A stretch of DNA of 64,000 bases from a bacterium (GTDB lineage: Bacteria > Zhuqueibacterota > QNDG01 > JAFGCO01), in the NCBI GenBank assembly GCA_016932575.1, contig JAFGCO010000042.1:18682-82681 (forward strand), given 5' to 3'. Below, in pieces: positions 27,601 to 36,794 of this stretch (the stretch's first letter is position 1; the number at the start of each line of letters is the position of its first letter). A model generated the notes under the pieces. The model was not told the DNA's origin and searched no databases. It was given only the letters and a program-made list of their open reading frames with translations. The position numbers and the translations under genes were made by a program.

Positions 27601-28564
27601 TATTCTTGATCTTTTAATGCCAGGCGTGGATGGTTTTGATGTTCTGGCAAAACTGAAAAAGTCAAAAAAGAGCCAGGAGATACCGGTTGTTATTTATACG
27701 GGCAAAAAGCTGACTGCAAAAGACCGTTCTCGTCTGAGCCATCATTATGAGCTTCTTTTACAAAAAACAGAGGAAACACCTGATACATTATTAAAGCAAT
27801 TAAAACATCTGGTGACACAAACGGTTCAGATTGAGCGTCAAGAACCCGCCTATGATGCTTCTGTAAAAGGACGGATTCTGCTGGCTGAAGATGATCCATC
27901 CGGACAAAAATTGATGAAACATATATTGGAACGTTTGGGCTATAAAGCGGATCTGGCAAAAAATGGTCAGGAAGTTTTGGATTGGCTTCAAAGAAATAAC
28001 TATGACATTGTTTTGATGGATATGGAGATGCCAATTATGGATGGTTTTACAGCCACCACAAGAATTCGTGAACAAAAAAAGTATAAAGATTTAACAATTA
28101 TTGCCTTAACTGCTCATGCCATGAAGGAACATCGTAAAAAGACGCTTGAAGCGGGATGCACCGATTATCTTTCCAAACCCGTGAATCGTGAGAAATTAGG
28201 CGAGATGCTTAAAAAATATATCAAAGTGCCAAAAAAGCCGGTAAAAGCAAAAGAAATGGAGAAAGAGACTGCCGCCGAAACTGAGGAAGATGATGCGATC
28301 ATGGCTGAACTCACCCAGTTTTTTATTGAAGATTTAGGTGAGCGGATGAAAAAATTCCTCACAGATGTTGAGACAAAAGTTCAGGATGAAGTGGTAAGAT
28401 TCGGTCATTCACTCAAGGGAACCGGCGGCTCATATGGCTTTCCTGAATTTTCAAAAATCGGAGCCGCAATTGAAGATGCAGGGAAAGCCGGAGAATGGGA
28501 AAAGGTAACCACTTTGAAGGATCAGCTGGTGAAGGCTTATGATGACCTGGACGGAGGAAAATGA
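24644..28564 (+). CDS. Large hybrid histidine kinase: REC-GAF-GAF-HisKA-HATPase-REC-REC-REC-Hpt
   Basis: A 1306-residue cytoplasmic protein with no membrane helix. The first receiver domain lies at about 8-125, two GAF domains at about 205-360 and 370-525, and the dimerisation domain carries the acceptor His in [19 protein letters not shown]. The ATPase has [15 protein letters not shown] and GTGLGL. Three receiver domains follow. In the first of these the acceptor position is Glu865 (IILEILLP) instead of Asp. The third has [12 protein letters not shown]-terminal Hpt domain carries [15 protein letters not shown] 24644 follows AAGGA. Its stop overlaps the next gene's start (ATGA), so the two proteins probably form one relay. 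Confidence 0.93.
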   Translation: MLNQQRPKKNIGIEILVVEDSATQALHLKHILQQHDYAVTVAKDGKDALEYMKSHKPTIVISDILMPEMDGYELCRQIRADSNLKYVPVILLTQLVDPRDVIRGLLSGADNFVTKPYSEQFLISRIQYILANQELRRNAITEMGIEIFFAGQKHFITSDRMQILDLLFSTFENAVQRNQELEQANKELRKALETIETINEVSEKLNRSLNPEEVAEAVAIGVKRLIDYGECRIYRIDDDGQYLIPLYCRKEKIDPSDSQTIEDLKLEVGEGIIGLVFAKGKAEMVSDVSRHPKSHFPEADKPPQESMLAVPMQYEDQTLGVIALLKSGLHQFSDAHLRTLSILAGQAGVAIENARLMQQERRRTRQLSLINEVSKKAASTLEIDELCHLAVDAIHSEYEHAQVLLMLLDEEKEELYLQMQKGPFTKQISKKLHCPLNKGIEGKAANTGEVVVARNIKSDKNFKAMIPESESELVVPLSKGDNLIGVLHLVSNKLYDFDEKDISMMKTLTDQIAMAIENAQLYESEKKNAAMAQAASRAKSEFLANMSHEIRTPMNSIIGFSDLLLQENLPEDLADFVKTIKMNGEELLYIINQILDLAKVETGRMEVDIVDFDTQELVKNVSQLIRPRVLDRGLAFQCKTVPKILPPIESDRLKIRQVLVNLLGNAVKFTEEGSVTMEIILEQKKDKKGELTAHITDTGVGIPPEKHAAIFESFTQADASITRRFGGTGLGLTLCNQMIELMGGKIWFESEEGKGSTFSFTIPVTVIQTKAHVEAAKAKVKIERIEQDLESNQEAASVLSQIKDKVIKPEDGSQPKVLIIEDNASTTALLRRYLERDGYIVESANTGEDGLLKAKFYRPHAIILEILLPGKMDGWEVLRSLKSGNLTKNIPVIVCSVLSNQKKAFSLGAVEYVEKPAKEKAILETLHRFIGMPETKDKEVLVVDDDKTVLVLFERMLAREGIKVKTFDNGRPAIDYIERSDDIALVILDLLMPGVDGFDVLAKLKKSKKSQEIPVVIYTGKKLTAKDRSRLSHHYELLLQKTEETPDTLLKQLKHLVTQTVQIERQEPAYDASVKGRILLAEDDPSGQKLMKHILERLGYKADLAKNGQEVLDWLQRNNYDIVLMDMEMPIMDGFTATTRIREQKKYKDLTIIALTAHAMKEHRKKTLEAGCTDYLSKPVNREKLGEMLKKYIKVPKKPVKAKEMEKETAAETEEDDAIMAELTQFFIEDLGERMKKFLTDVETKVQDEVVRFGHSLKGTGGSYGFPEFSKIGAAIEDAGKAGEWEKVTTLKDQLVKAYDDLDGGK

Positions 28565-29601
28565 AACCTGAAAATATGACCATTCTCACGGTTGACGATA
28601 CACCGGCGAATATTCGTTTGCTGACGCATCATCTTGAAAAACAGGGGTATCGGGTTATTACAGCTGAAGATGGATTTGAGGGATTTAAAGCAGCTATTCA
28701 GTATCATCCGGATATTATATTATTGGACATTATGATGCCGGGTACAGATGGATATGAAGTATGCGAACTTCTTAAAGCCGAAGAACAAACCCGGGATATT
28801 CCTGTGATGTTTTTAACTGCCAAAGCCGATGTAGAAGATAAAGTACGCGGATTTGAATTAGGAGCAGTAGATTATATCACAAAACCCTTTAACCTGGTTG
28901 AAATTTCCACACGGGTACAAAATCAGCTAAGGATGATACATTTTCAGCAGCAAAATGACCGTCTGAAAAAAATCTTTTATCATATTCATCCTGCCTTGCC
29001 TCTGAAACAAGCCGGACATCTGCTGGTTCAACAAATGAAAAATCAAAAATCATCAAAGACAATGATGCCAGTCATTGAAGCCTGGCTTTCAATGGCAGAT
29101 TCATTTTCAACTGAAACCGAACCGGTCAATATAAAATACTGGATTGATGATGTTGTGGAGATTGTTCAGGGTGGCGTCAGCGGGCTTGTTGGTTTTAACG
29201 TAGAGGTTGAGCAAAAAGGGGAATGCGTTGACGCATATCCAGGTTTATTGCACCTTGCACTCTTAAATGTATTTATGAATGCTTATGAGGCCATGAACAG
29301 CAAGGGATTTATTCATATTTCCAGAGAAGTCTGTAAGATGCCGGATCAGCTTGCCAAACAACTGGAAGTGGAAATATCTGAATCCTATTATAGAATCGAT
29401 ATCAATGACAAAGGTATTGCTGACGGCCGTGCTGTTTTTAACCTTCAAAATCCTTACGAAATTACTGATATGGATTTTAAGGAGTTTACTCTGCGTTTGG
29501 CCGCAGTGCATCAAATTATGTTGGCTCATGGCGGTGCTTTGGATATACTGAATGATGATAAAAAAGGGCAGTTTCATACATTTCTTTATTTACCTGTTTA
29601 A
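28561..29601 (+). CDS. Response regulator with degenerate kinase-like ATPase output domain
   Basis: A 346-residue protein. The N-terminal receiver domain (about 1-125) has [14 protein letters not shown] and ITKPFN. The C-terminal half keeps an N-box-like [10 protein letters not shown] and a partial G1 motif (INDKGIADG) but lacks the GLGL loop and any H-box. It therefore looks like a worn-out GHKL ATPase domain. It overlaps the hybrid kinase stop by ATGA. It may bind the kinase or act as a pseudo-kinase scaffold. The function is unknown. Confidence 0.82.
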   Translation: MKPENMTILTVDDTPANIRLLTHHLEKQGYRVITAEDGFEGFKAAIQYHPDIILLDIMMPGTDGYEVCELLKAEEQTRDIPVMFLTAKADVEDKVRGFELGAVDYITKPFNLVEISTRVQNQLRMIHFQQQNDRLKKIFYHIHPALPLKQAGHLLVQQMKNQKSSKTMMPVIEAWLSMADSFSTETEPVNIKYWIDDVVEIVQGGVSGLVGFNVEVEQKGECVDAYPGLLHLALLNVFMNAYEAMNSKGFIHISREVCKMPDQLAKQLEVEISESYYRIDINDKGIADGRAVFNLQNPYEITDMDFKEFTLRLAAVHQIMLAHGGALDILNDDKKGQFHTFLYLPV

Positions 29602-29759
29602 TAAGGCCTCCTGTTTCAGATAACCGGTTTTATTTTCAGTTTACGGAATCCCGGTCAGTGCTTTTATGATATTCTCTTTGAATTTTCCTTAAAGATTATT
29701 ATCTTTTAATGATTAAGTGATACATCACAAATTTTGTTTTTATTTGAAATGGAATAACC

Positions 29760-30740
29760 ATGGCCAATTTAACGACGCATTATCTGGGCCTGACTTTGAA
29801 AAATCCGATTATTGCAGGCAGCTCTGGATTGATGAAATCCATCGATAATTTAAAAGAGGCTGAAACGGCCGGCGCAGGTGCTGTGGTTTTAAAATCCATT
29901 TTTGAAGAACAGATCATGGCTGAAATCAAGCAGGAGCTGGATGTCTCGAATTTAGAAATGCATCCTGAAGCCATGGATTATATCAGGCGGTCAACCCGGG
30001 AAAATTCAATTGACGCCCATTTAAGACTCATTGAATCAGCAAAGTCTTCACTCAGTATCCCGGTGATTGCCAGTATCAATTGTATGCGAGCAGGCGAATG
30101 GACGGAGTTTGGCCGGCGTATTGAAAACGCAGGCGCGGATGCTCTTGAATTGAATGTATTGGTGACAGATTATGATCGTTTTGAACCTCGTGAAATTGAA
30201 TCAAAATATCTGGAACTATTAATCAGTATTAAAAATCAGGTTAGCATTCCAATTGCAATGAAAATCAGTTCACAGTTTACAAATTTACCCCATATAATCC
30301 AAACTTTAAGTGGGAATAATGTGGATGGTCTGGTCATGTTTAATCGCTATTGGAATCCAGATATTGATATTGAAGGACAAGTGATTGTTCCGGCGAGTTC
30401 ATTTAGCTCCTCCAAAGAATTGTATACTCCGCTTCGCTGGATTGCCATGATTTCAAACCGGATCACTTGTGATATATGCGGAAGCACCGGAGTTCATGAC
30501 AGCAATGCAGCAATTAAATTGATCATGGCAGGTGCTCAAACTGTCCAGGTCTGTTCAATTCTGTATCAAAAGGGAATATCCTATCTTTCAACACTTATTC
30601 AAGGCGTTCATAAGTGGCTGGATGATCATGAATATTCTCATATTCATCAAATTCGAAAGATCATGGGTCAGAAATCTCAAAAAGAACTGGATAAGTGGGG
30701 AAGAGTGCAGTTTATGAAGTATTATTCTGAACTGGAATAG
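29760..30740 (+). CDS. Dihydroorotate dehydrogenase-like flavoprotein
   Basis: A 326-residue TIM-barrel protein that starts LTTHYLGLTLKNPIIAGSSGLMKS, the usual PyrD-like opening. It includes SINCMRAGEWTEFGRRIENAGADALELNV and an FMN-phosphate-binding C-terminal GAQTVQVCSILYQKG. It belongs to the 'dihydroorotate dehydrogenase-like' group common in FCB bacteria. The usual catalytic-loop Cys or Ser of true PyrD is not evident in the region LNVLVTDYDRFEPRE, so I would not call it PyrD. The substrate is unknown. No obvious link to the neighbouring signalling genes. Confidence 0.8.
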   Translation: MANLTTHYLGLTLKNPIIAGSSGLMKSIDNLKEAETAGAGAVVLKSIFEEQIMAEIKQELDVSNLEMHPEAMDYIRRSTRENSIDAHLRLIESAKSSLSIPVIASINCMRAGEWTEFGRRIENAGADALELNVLVTDYDRFEPREIESKYLELLISIKNQVSIPIAMKISSQFTNLPHIIQTLSGNNVDGLVMFNRYWNPDIDIEGQVIVPASSFSSSKELYTPLRWIAMISNRITCDICGSTGVHDSNAAIKLIMAGAQTVQVCSILYQKGISYLSTLIQGVHKWLDDHEYSHIHQIRKIMGQKSQKELDKWGRVQFMKYYSELE

Positions 30741-31028
30741 AATATAACCCGTTGATTTTACAACTGGTGATTTTTTTCATATAATGCTAAAGCCGTCATC
30801 CTTTTTGTTTTTGATTCAAAGATTTGATTACAATATTTACTTTTTTCATAGAAAACTGGTTATATAATTACTGTATGTGGTTGGTTATTGAATCATAAAT
30901 CATCCGAACGGTACTAAATTTGCAATATTCGTTTATTCGTGGGTTTATACCCATAAATAATGAAGGATGTTTCTGATATCTGTCTTCTGCATGCTCGTTT
31001 TAAAGCTTGTTTATTCTTAAGGAATACA

Positions 31029-32096
31029 ATGATGGAGGCAAGGACGTCTTTTAGACAATCGAAGATATTTGCTGTCGCAGGGGGTAAGGGGGGCGTTGGA
31101 AAATCTGTTTTGGCAGCTTCGATGGGTATGGGGCTTGCCATGCTGCATAAACAAGTGACATTAATTGATGCAGATTTTGGGGGCGCTAATTTACATCGCA
31201 TACTGGGTATGGAAAACATAAGACGAAGCAATGTTCAGTTTTTAAGGAGAAAAGTACATTGTCTGGAAGAACTGGCAATTTCACATCCTCGGTTTAATCA
31301 TCTCAAACTCATTCGTGGCATGAATGGGTATCTCGGTGCGGCAAATTTGCCTTATAGTCAAAAGTTAAAAATGATTCGTCATATTTTCCGGCTGCCTGCA
31401 GATTATGTTATTCTTGATCTCGGTGGGGGTACGAATTATCATGTTCTGGATTTCTTTTGCGCTGCCGATGCCGGTATTGTTGTTGTTACACCCGACCCCT
31501 TAAGTATTTTGGAAGCCTATCATTTTATCAAGCAGGCCTTTTTTCGTAAGCTGACTCAAACATTTAAAAATCAAGATAAAGTATCAGAGATTATTCAGCA
31601 CTATGCCCATGAAGAGTCACACAATCGTCATGCCAATGTGAATAATATGATGACGGAAATTCGATTAACAAACGCGGCTTTGGCAGACAAAATTCAAGAT
31701 TTTCAAAAGCGTTTTCGACCAAAGTTATTGGTCAATCATCTAAGGAAACCCGGTGAAGAGAATGAATGTATGGCTGTCATGGAAGCAGCAAAGGAATTGC
31801 TGCTGATCGATGTTGAATATTGGGGCGCAGTTCACGATGATTCAACAGTCTATGATTCAGTTAAAGCGAGCCAGCCTTTTATCAGTTACAATTCAAAAAG
31901 CCGTGCCTCCCGCGATCTGGCGACTATTATTATTACCAAAATGTTGAAAAAAACGCATCTGCCTCATCATGAACCAAAGGATATTACAAAGCATTCGAAT
32001 GCGAAACAGGAAAAAATATGCTCGGTTCATTGTCTGTATTGGGAAACATGCGAATTTAAACGTGGTGGATATCCTTGTGATTTATTGCACTTATAA
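31029..32096 (+). CDS. MinD/FlhG-like ParA-family ATPase with Cys-containing C terminus
   Basis: A 355-residue deviant-Walker ATPase: GGKGGVGKSVLAAS at about residue 18, TLIDADFGGANLH (Walker A'/switch) and YVILDLGGGTNYHVLDFF. ATG 31029 has AAGGA 5 bases upstream. Proteins of this family (MinD, FlhG/FleN, ParC) position or count polar surface machines. The C terminus lacks the amphipathic MinD membrane helix and ends in a motif with four Cys (C-x3-C-x5-C-x7-C) that could bind a metal. It stands just upstream of an NtrB/NtrC-type pair, as FlhG stands near FlrBC in flagellar regulons. The role in positioning pili or the chemosensory array is inferred. Confidence 0.85.
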   Translation: MMEARTSFRQSKIFAVAGGKGGVGKSVLAASMGMGLAMLHKQVTLIDADFGGANLHRILGMENIRRSNVQFLRRKVHCLEELAISHPRFNHLKLIRGMNGYLGAANLPYSQKLKMIRHIFRLPADYVILDLGGGTNYHVLDFFCAADAGIVVVTPDPLSILEAYHFIKQAFFRKLTQTFKNQDKVSEIIQHYAHEESHNRHANVNNMMTEIRLTNAALADKIQDFQKRFRPKLLVNHLRKPGEENECMAVMEAAKELLLIDVEYWGAVHDDSTVYDSVKASQPFISYNSKSRASRDLATIIITKMLKKTHLPHHEPKDITKHSNAKQEKICSVHCLYWETCEFKRGGYPCDLLHL

Positions 32097-32480
32097 AATG
32101 CGGGTAAAAAAGTTGCAATGATGATAAAAATTATCTACATTAAGTAAAAATGTGCAAGTTCTTATTAAGACGTATCTAATTATACGGTTGTCATCAAAGG
32201 TTCTAATATAATAAATAAATGATACTGATTTACAGCGAGTGTTAAGCCATAGTGCGATTTGAGTCTTATGGATCCATACTGCTTTTGAACAGTGCTTCGG
32301 TTGCCCTTCATTATATAACGTTATACATTCATGATCAGGTGTCACTGCTCATTCAGAATAGACGATTCAGAATGTATCATTACTCATGATTTAAAAATTG
32401 AATAGTTGGATTGGTTTCATTTTTGCAGTTATCAAAGGGCTGTTTTTTGATTTTGTTATCTATTAGGAGCTTCTTAATTG
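32097..32480. other. AT-rich intergenic region; weak candidate sigma54 element
   Basis: No gene is supported; the reverse-strand open frame here has no ribosome site or recognisable content. TGGTTTCATTTTTGCA (32412-32427) keeps the GG-N10-GC spacing and the TTGCA half of a sigma54 promoter but not the CAC of the -24 element, so it is only a weak candidate for the kinase gene downstream. Confidence 0.3.
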
Positions 32481-33716
32481 ATGAGCCATCCGTCGCCAAA
32501 AAAATGTAAATGTGCAGAATTTTTTGGGACATTCAATCAGGGAATCCCCGAAATTCAAGCCTCCTATCACGATCTAAGTCATGAAATACAAAAGCATAAC
32601 AAATCTCTCGCGTTAAAAATTCGACAGCTTGAAGACCATCTTGAAAATGCCGATTATTCACAACAGTTTTTTTATACGATTTTGGACAGTATAGACGAAG
32701 GTGTCGTGGTTGTCGATAACCATGAGCGTATAATATTCATCAATCGCGGCGCTGAGATTTTAACAGGTTACACTCGAAAGAGTGCCGTAGGATGTTTATA
32801 TAAAGAGTTGTTGGGTCAGCATCTCAGTGAGCGTTTTACACCGGCATACACTTTGAAATATAAAGAATCTCAGCTCTGTCAGGAAAAAGAAATAATATCA
32901 AAATCCAAGAAAAAAATTCCGGTTCGTTTCAGTTCATATCCCATATTTAATCGACAAGACCATTTGGCAGGCGTTATTGAAGTGATAACGGATTTAACCC
33001 GGTTAAAGCAATTGGAATCTGTTAAGCAGGAAATCAGGACGCAGGCTTCTTTAGAACAAATGGCCGGATTGATTGCCAATGAGATTCGAAATCCTCTTGA
33101 GGGTATTTTAGGCAATGTTGATGTGATTATGAAATCCTCCCACAAGGAGTGTGAGTATAAGGATCGACTGCAAGCAATAAAGACCTCTGTTGATCAGATT
33201 AATTCTGTCGTTTCCCGTTTTCAATGGTTTGCCAAATCTGTAAAACCTAACTTTGAAACACTTGATTTAATTCAATATATAAAGGAAGTATTGAAAATTT
33301 TTATTAAAAACAACCATATCGATGAGAACAAAATAATTTTTAATTTCATCTATCCCAGATCTCATAAAACCTTTATGTGGTCTATTGATCCGGTTCTTTT
33401 GGAGCAGGTTTTATTTGATATATTAGATAATGGGGTGAAGGCTTTATCCGAAACCGGTACAATTACGATACACCTTTTAAGACATTCGGGTCTTTTAAAA
33501 AATGATTCAATAGAAATTGACATATCAGATACCGGTCGGGGAATGAGCAGAAAAGAGCTAAGTCAATTGTTTACGCCATTTTATACAACGCGTGCAAGAG
33601 GGTTGGGATTGAGTCTGGCGGTTGCACGTCGTTTTATTATTCTACACCGGGGAAATATACAAGTTGAAAGCGCTGTCGGTAAAGGGAGCACGTTTAAAAT
33701 CAGTTTGCCGAAATAA
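32481..33716 (+). CDS. PAS-domain NtrB/FlrB-like sensor kinase lacking the phospho-accepting His
   Basis: A 411-residue cytoplasmic protein with a coiled-coil start, a PAS domain (about 65-180: ILDSIDEGVVVVDNHERIIFINRGAE), a dimerisation domain and a GHKL ATPase. In the H-box the sequence is LIANEIRNPLEGI where the family has AHEIRNPL: residue 200 is Asn (codon AAT at 33078-33080). The ATPase looks intact: DILDNGVKAL, DISDTGRGM, RGLGLSLAVARRF and GKGSTFKISLP. It cannot autophosphorylate in the standard way. It may regulate its partner activator by binding, or act on another kinase. The sigma54 activator gene starts 16 bases after its stop. Confidence 0.9.
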   Translation: MSHPSPKKCKCAEFFGTFNQGIPEIQASYHDLSHEIQKHNKSLALKIRQLEDHLENADYSQQFFYTILDSIDEGVVVVDNHERIIFINRGAEILTGYTRKSAVGCLYKELLGQHLSERFTPAYTLKYKESQLCQEKEIISKSKKKIPVRFSSYPIFNRQDHLAGVIEVITDLTRLKQLESVKQEIRTQASLEQMAGLIANEIRNPLEGILGNVDVIMKSSHKECEYKDRLQAIKTSVDQINSVVSRFQWFAKSVKPNFETLDLIQYIKEVLKIFIKNNHIDENKIIFNFIYPRSHKTFMWSIDPVLLEQVLFDILDNGVKALSETGTITIHLLRHSGLLKNDSIEIDISDTGRGMSRKELSQLFTPFYTTRARGLGLSLAVARRFIILHRGNIQVESAVGKGSTFKISLPK

Positions 33717-33732
33717 ATGGGGAGAACAGGCT

Positions 33733-35091
33733 ATGAAAGACCGGAGTGTTTTGGTTGTTGAAGATGACCCTATTATTCGACGTTTTATACACGACGTATT
33801 AAAACGAAAGGGTTATGATATACAGAGTTGTGAAAATGGACTGGCAGCTTTAGATACTATAAAGCAGAAAGAATACCAGCTTATTATCAGTGATTTGAAG
33901 ATGGACGAGATTGATGGACTGGAACTTTTGGCCCGCGTGAAAAAAATGTCTCCAAAAACGGAAGTCATCATTATCACGGCTTATGGAACAGTGTCGAATG
34001 CTGTTGAGGCGATGAAGAAAGGTGCTTTTGATTATATCATGAAACCTATAGAATTGGAGGAATTGGAAATTGTTATCGAGCGTGTATTTGAGCATCGGTC
34101 TCTTGTGGACGAAAATAAATATTTAAAAGAGAAGCTCGAAACCAGCCATGTAACACAAAAGCTTATTGGTAAAAGTGTATTTTCACAGCGCATTCGTGAA
34201 TTGATCGAAATGATAGGGCCCCTGGATTCGACTGTATTAATCATGGGTGAAACAGGAAGTGGCAAAGAAGTGGTTGCAAATGCAATTCATCAGCTGAGTC
34301 CCAGAAAAAGCCATCCCTTTATTAAGGTCAATTGCGCCGCTTTACCGGATACACTTTTAGAAAGCGAGTTATTCGGACATGAAAAAGGCGCATTTACAGG
34401 CGCATTACAGCGGACAAAAGGACGATTCGAACTTGCGGACAAAGGAACTTTACTCTTGGATGAAATTGGGGAGCTGGGAATGCAGGTTCAGGCCAAGCTC
34501 CTTAGAGCTTTGCAGTATCAACAGTTTGAACGTGTTGGCAGTGGAAAACCTGTAGATGTTGATGTACGGGTGATTACCACAACCAATCGAAACCTGAAAC
34601 AGGAAGTCAAAAGGGGGGCTTTCCGTAAAGATCTGTTTTTCCGGTTGAATGTGGTCACCATCACTTTAATTCCCTTACGAGACCGGAAAGACGACATTCC
34701 TTTTTTTGTGGAATATTTTTTACAGATGTACAATCAGAAATACAAACGCAATAAAATTATTTCTGACAAAGCCATGGATTTTTTAATTCAGTATGACTGG
34801 CCCGGAAATGTCCGTGAGCTGGAAAACTGTATGGAGACTGCTGTTATTTTAAATATAGGAAAAACGTTGCTTCCCGAACATTTCATTTTTCTTGAAGATC
34901 ATCGAGATTTATTGGAAGACCAGGGAGATTTCAGTGAAGTGACAACCATAGCGGAGGCTGAAAAACAATTAATTATTAAAACCTATAAAAAGTATAATCA
35001 CAATAAGACGCATGCTGCAAAGGCTCTGGGCATCACGATTAAAACCTTGCGGACCAAATTAAGAGAATATGGTTTTATCGATCAATCCTGA
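33733..35091 (+). CDS. Sigma54-dependent response regulator (NtrC/FlrC family)
   Basis: A 452-residue activator. The receiver domain (about 1-120) has [16 protein letters not shown] and MKPIE. The AAA+ domain has [11 protein letters not shown] (Walker A), [10 protein letters not shown] (the sigma54-contact loop, intact) and [11 protein letters not shown] (Walker B), with arginine-finger region DLFFRLNVV and [10 protein letters not shown]. The C-terminal Fis-type helix-turn-helix contains [25 protein letters not shown] 33733 gives the normal receiver start; the open frame upstream to 33622 overlaps the kinase gene. It lies within 2 kb of three sigma54 promoters (35252, 36394, 38933 within 6 kb) and is the best candidate activator for them. 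Confidence 0.95.
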   Translation: MKDRSVLVVEDDPIIRRFIHDVLKRKGYDIQSCENGLAALDTIKQKEYQLIISDLKMDEIDGLELLARVKKMSPKTEVIIITAYGTVSNAVEAMKKGAFDYIMKPIELEELEIVIERVFEHRSLVDENKYLKEKLETSHVTQKLIGKSVFSQRIRELIEMIGPLDSTVLIMGETGSGKEVVANAIHQLSPRKSHPFIKVNCAALPDTLLESELFGHEKGAFTGALQRTKGRFELADKGTLLLDEIGELGMQVQAKLLRALQYQQFERVGSGKPVDVDVRVITTTNRNLKQEVKRGAFRKDLFFRLNVVTITLIPLRDRKDDIPFFVEYFLQMYNQKYKRNKIISDKAMDFLIQYDWPGNVRELENCMETAVILNIGKTLLPEHFIFLEDHRDLLEDQGDFSEVTTIAEAEKQLIIKTYKKYNHNKTHAAKALGITIKTLRTKLREYGFIDQS

Positions 35092-35146
35092 AGCATTTTA
35101 TGATCATAAATATACCCTAAATAGTGAAAATCTTCCTGTTTATTAT

Positions 35147-35165
35147 TCAATATTTTAAATATTGA
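35147..35165. promoter_or_regulatory. Inverted repeat upstream of the sigma54 promoter
   Basis: TCAATATT-TTA-AATATTGA is a perfect 8-base inverted repeat followed by TTTTC. It lies about 87 bases upstream of the sigma54 promoter at 35252, the usual distance for an enhancer-binding site. It could equally be a weak AT-rich terminator for the activator gene that ends at 35091. Confidence 0.4.
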
Positions 35166-35251
35166 TTTTCTCCTATTGATATTACCATCCATAACTCATA
35201 TAAAATCAGATTATTAAGATTATAATTATTTCTGAATTAAATATGAACAGC

Positions 35252-35267
35252 TGGCACATGCCTTGCT
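35252..35267 (+). promoter_or_regulatory. Sigma54 (-24/-12) promoter of the SpoA-domain gene
   Basis: TGGCACATGCCTTGCT fits TGGCACRNNNNTTGCW at every position. The start codon at ATG 35303 lies 36 bases further on. The element falls inside the open frame if translation is assumed from 35243, so that upstream start is not used. Confidence 0.88.
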
Positions 35268-35302
35268 TATTGTTCTTGTATGGTAAACGAAAGGTAATTG
35301 GC

Positions 35303-36160
35303 ATGACTTCTAATGAATGCAATTCCATGTCGACAGTGGAGTCTTACCTTATTCTTGAAGCAAATCGAGCGATTTCAAATTTATTGGGCATTCGAATTCA
35401 TATAAGTCCGGTGATTCAAGAAACAGTTAATAAAAGGTTTTCGGTAATAAATACCGGGTGGAATTTGGATTTTAAGTGGAATAACATGCCGGGATATTTG
35501 CGAATTTATATTGATAGTCAGGGAATTACAGAAATGCTGGCTATTGATAAAAAATATATAAGCTCGGGGGATTTAAATAAAATTTTATATCAATATGCTT
35601 TACGATTTTCTGAAGAATTGAGCAGAGGGCTCACCCGCTCCTTGATCCAACCCTGGAAAGCAGAGTTAATCGAAGTCACACCATTTTTAAAACTGGATAA
35701 AGCGATAACATCATCTAAGTTATTCCGTATTTATGAATTATATACGGGCGACCGTTTTTTATTGTATGCCGGTGTTTCGGTGGATAATCATTTGTTTCGC
35801 ACTTGGCGTAATCAATGGCAGCAACGATTCAAACCCGTTGTCCCTGTTGTTTCCAATCCTGATCCGTTGTCTGTTCAATCCCATTGGCAGGATTCTCTGG
35901 AAGTCGAATTTCCAGTATCCGCAGAATTGGGTAAAACAAACATCCAACTTAAAGAAATATTGGATTTGTGTCCCGGAGATGTGCTCAGCCTGGATAAAAT
36001 CGAAGAGGATCCAGTGGATTTGTATATGAACAGTCAAAAATTTGCTGAAGGCAGAATTGTTCGTACCAATGGAAGAATCGGGATCCAGGTAACGGCCCTG
36101 ATATGTCAGGAAGACCGCATGCGTCAATTATATAAAACTGGTCAGACCCATGAAGCGTAA
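35303..36160 (+). CDS. FliN/FliM_C (SpoA) domain protein
   Basis: A 285-residue soluble protein. The C-terminal part (about residues 200-270) is a SpoA/FliN domain: VEFPVSAELGKTNIQLKEILDL, then PGDVLSLDKIEEDPVDLYMNSQKFAEGRIVRTNGRIGIQVTAL. These are the classic signatures (LG-x-T-x-x-x-LKEIL, L-x-PGDV-x-x-LD, VDLY-x-N). The N-terminal ~195 residues are not clearly recognisable; they could be a CheC/FliM-like domain. SpoA domains build flagellar C-rings and type III sorting platforms; FliY and CheC relatives dephosphorylate CheY-P. No other flagellar or type III gene is visible in the window. Expression is from a consensus sigma54 promoter. Confidence 0.8.
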   Translation: MTSNECNSMSTVESYLILEANRAISNLLGIRIHISPVIQETVNKRFSVINTGWNLDFKWNNMPGYLRIYIDSQGITEMLAIDKKYISSGDLNKILYQYALRFSEELSRGLTRSLIQPWKAELIEVTPFLKLDKAITSSKLFRIYELYTGDRFLLYAGVSVDNHLFRTWRNQWQQRFKPVVPVVSNPDPLSVQSHWQDSLEVEFPVSAELGKTNIQLKEILDLCPGDVLSLDKIEEDPVDLYMNSQKFAEGRIVRTNGRIGIQVTALICQEDRMRQLYKTGQTHEA

Positions 36161-36393
36161 TAAATCAACAGTTGTTTTCTTTTTCCGCAGATTTTTAAAA
36201 AGTGAAGAGACAATGAGGCGAGTGATTCAGGCGGGGAACATTTATAGAGTAAATGGGTAAAAAAGTGTTTGGCTATTCGTCTGAATATCAGTTATTATTC
36301 TGATCAGATTCCGGATATGGTTATTTTGAAAATAGAATAATCAAATATTTAAGCCGATAAGTGGAAAAATATGAAAAAGCGTTTTATCATCAT

Positions 36394-36409
36394 TGGCATA
36401 TAAGTTGCT
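36394..36409 (+). promoter_or_regulatory. Sigma54 (-24/-12) promoter of the small zinc-ribbon gene
   Basis: TGGCATATAAGTTGCT differs from TGGCACRNNNNTTGCW at one fixed position (C to T in the -24 element). The GG-N10-GC spacing is exact. ATG 36454 lies about 45 bases downstream. A perfect palindrome TCTGATCAGA (36299-36308) sits about 86 bases upstream of the -24 element and could be an activator site. Confidence 0.75.
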
Positions 36410-36453
36410 TGAATAATAAATGACAGAGTTAAGCCTGGAAAGGATACTGAATA

Positions 36454-36642
36454 ATGCTGTATGAGTTCAAAGATCAAATTCATCGTCTCATTCCTATGCG
36501 ATGCCAAATTTGTGGTTCATGGGGACACTTCTATTCGGGGACCAAATGGATTTGCGACGCCTGTTTGGCGAAGCTGTTTGATCAGAAACGGATTTCTGTG
36601 TCTCCAGAGACCAAAGAATACATACAAATTTCGCTTTTCTAA
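36454..36642 (+). CDS. Small zinc-ribbon-like protein
   Basis: A 62-residue protein. Two Cys pairs, RCQICGSWGHFYSG and WICDACLAKLF, about 20 residues apart, form a zinc-ribbon pattern (C-x2-C-x17-C-x2-C). A GGAAAGGA ribosome site precedes ATG 36454. An overlapping frame at 36461-36649 lacks any such pattern and is rejected. The gene is driven by the sigma54 promoter at 36394. The function is unknown; small zinc ribbons often adapt between proteins. Confidence 0.65.
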   Translation: MLYEFKDQIHRLIPMRCQICGSWGHFYSGTKWICDACLAKLFDQKRISVSPETKEYIQISLF

Positions 36643-36735
36643 TGCGTGATGAGTAAATAGTATGACGATTGTCAGTTGTACAAAGGAGGTTTTTTTTCTA
36701 TAAACCCTGTTCCCTGAATACCCTTTACCCTATAT

Positions 36736-36794
36736 GGAGAGGGGCGAACATTTGGATCGACATCGTTTGAATTACATCTTGTTTGCCTCTCTCC
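36736..36794 (+). ncRNA. Candidate structured RNA hairpin
   Basis: GGAGAGGGGCGAAC (36736-36749) pairs with GTTTGCCTCTCTCC (36781-36794) over all 14 positions if two G-U wobbles are allowed in the + strand RNA. The loop is 31 bases. On the opposite strand these two pairs become mismatches, so the structure favours a + strand transcript. It lies 93 bases after the zinc-ribbon gene, so it may cap the 3' end of that transcript. No U-tract follows, so it is not a standard terminator. The convergent kinase gene ends at 36896. Confidence 0.45.

Noticed and set aside
29760..30740. Calling the flavoprotein pyrD
   Set aside because: The catalytic Cys/Ser of true dihydroorotate dehydrogenases is not evident and no pyrimidine genes are adjacent.
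32412..32427. TGGTTTCATTTTTGCA as a fifth sigma54 promoter
   Set aside because: Spacing is right but the CAC of the -24 element is missing; kept only as a weak note.
36461..36649. Alternative frame overlapping the zinc-ribbon gene
   Set aside because: No ribosome site and no motif, while the other frame has two CxxC pairs.
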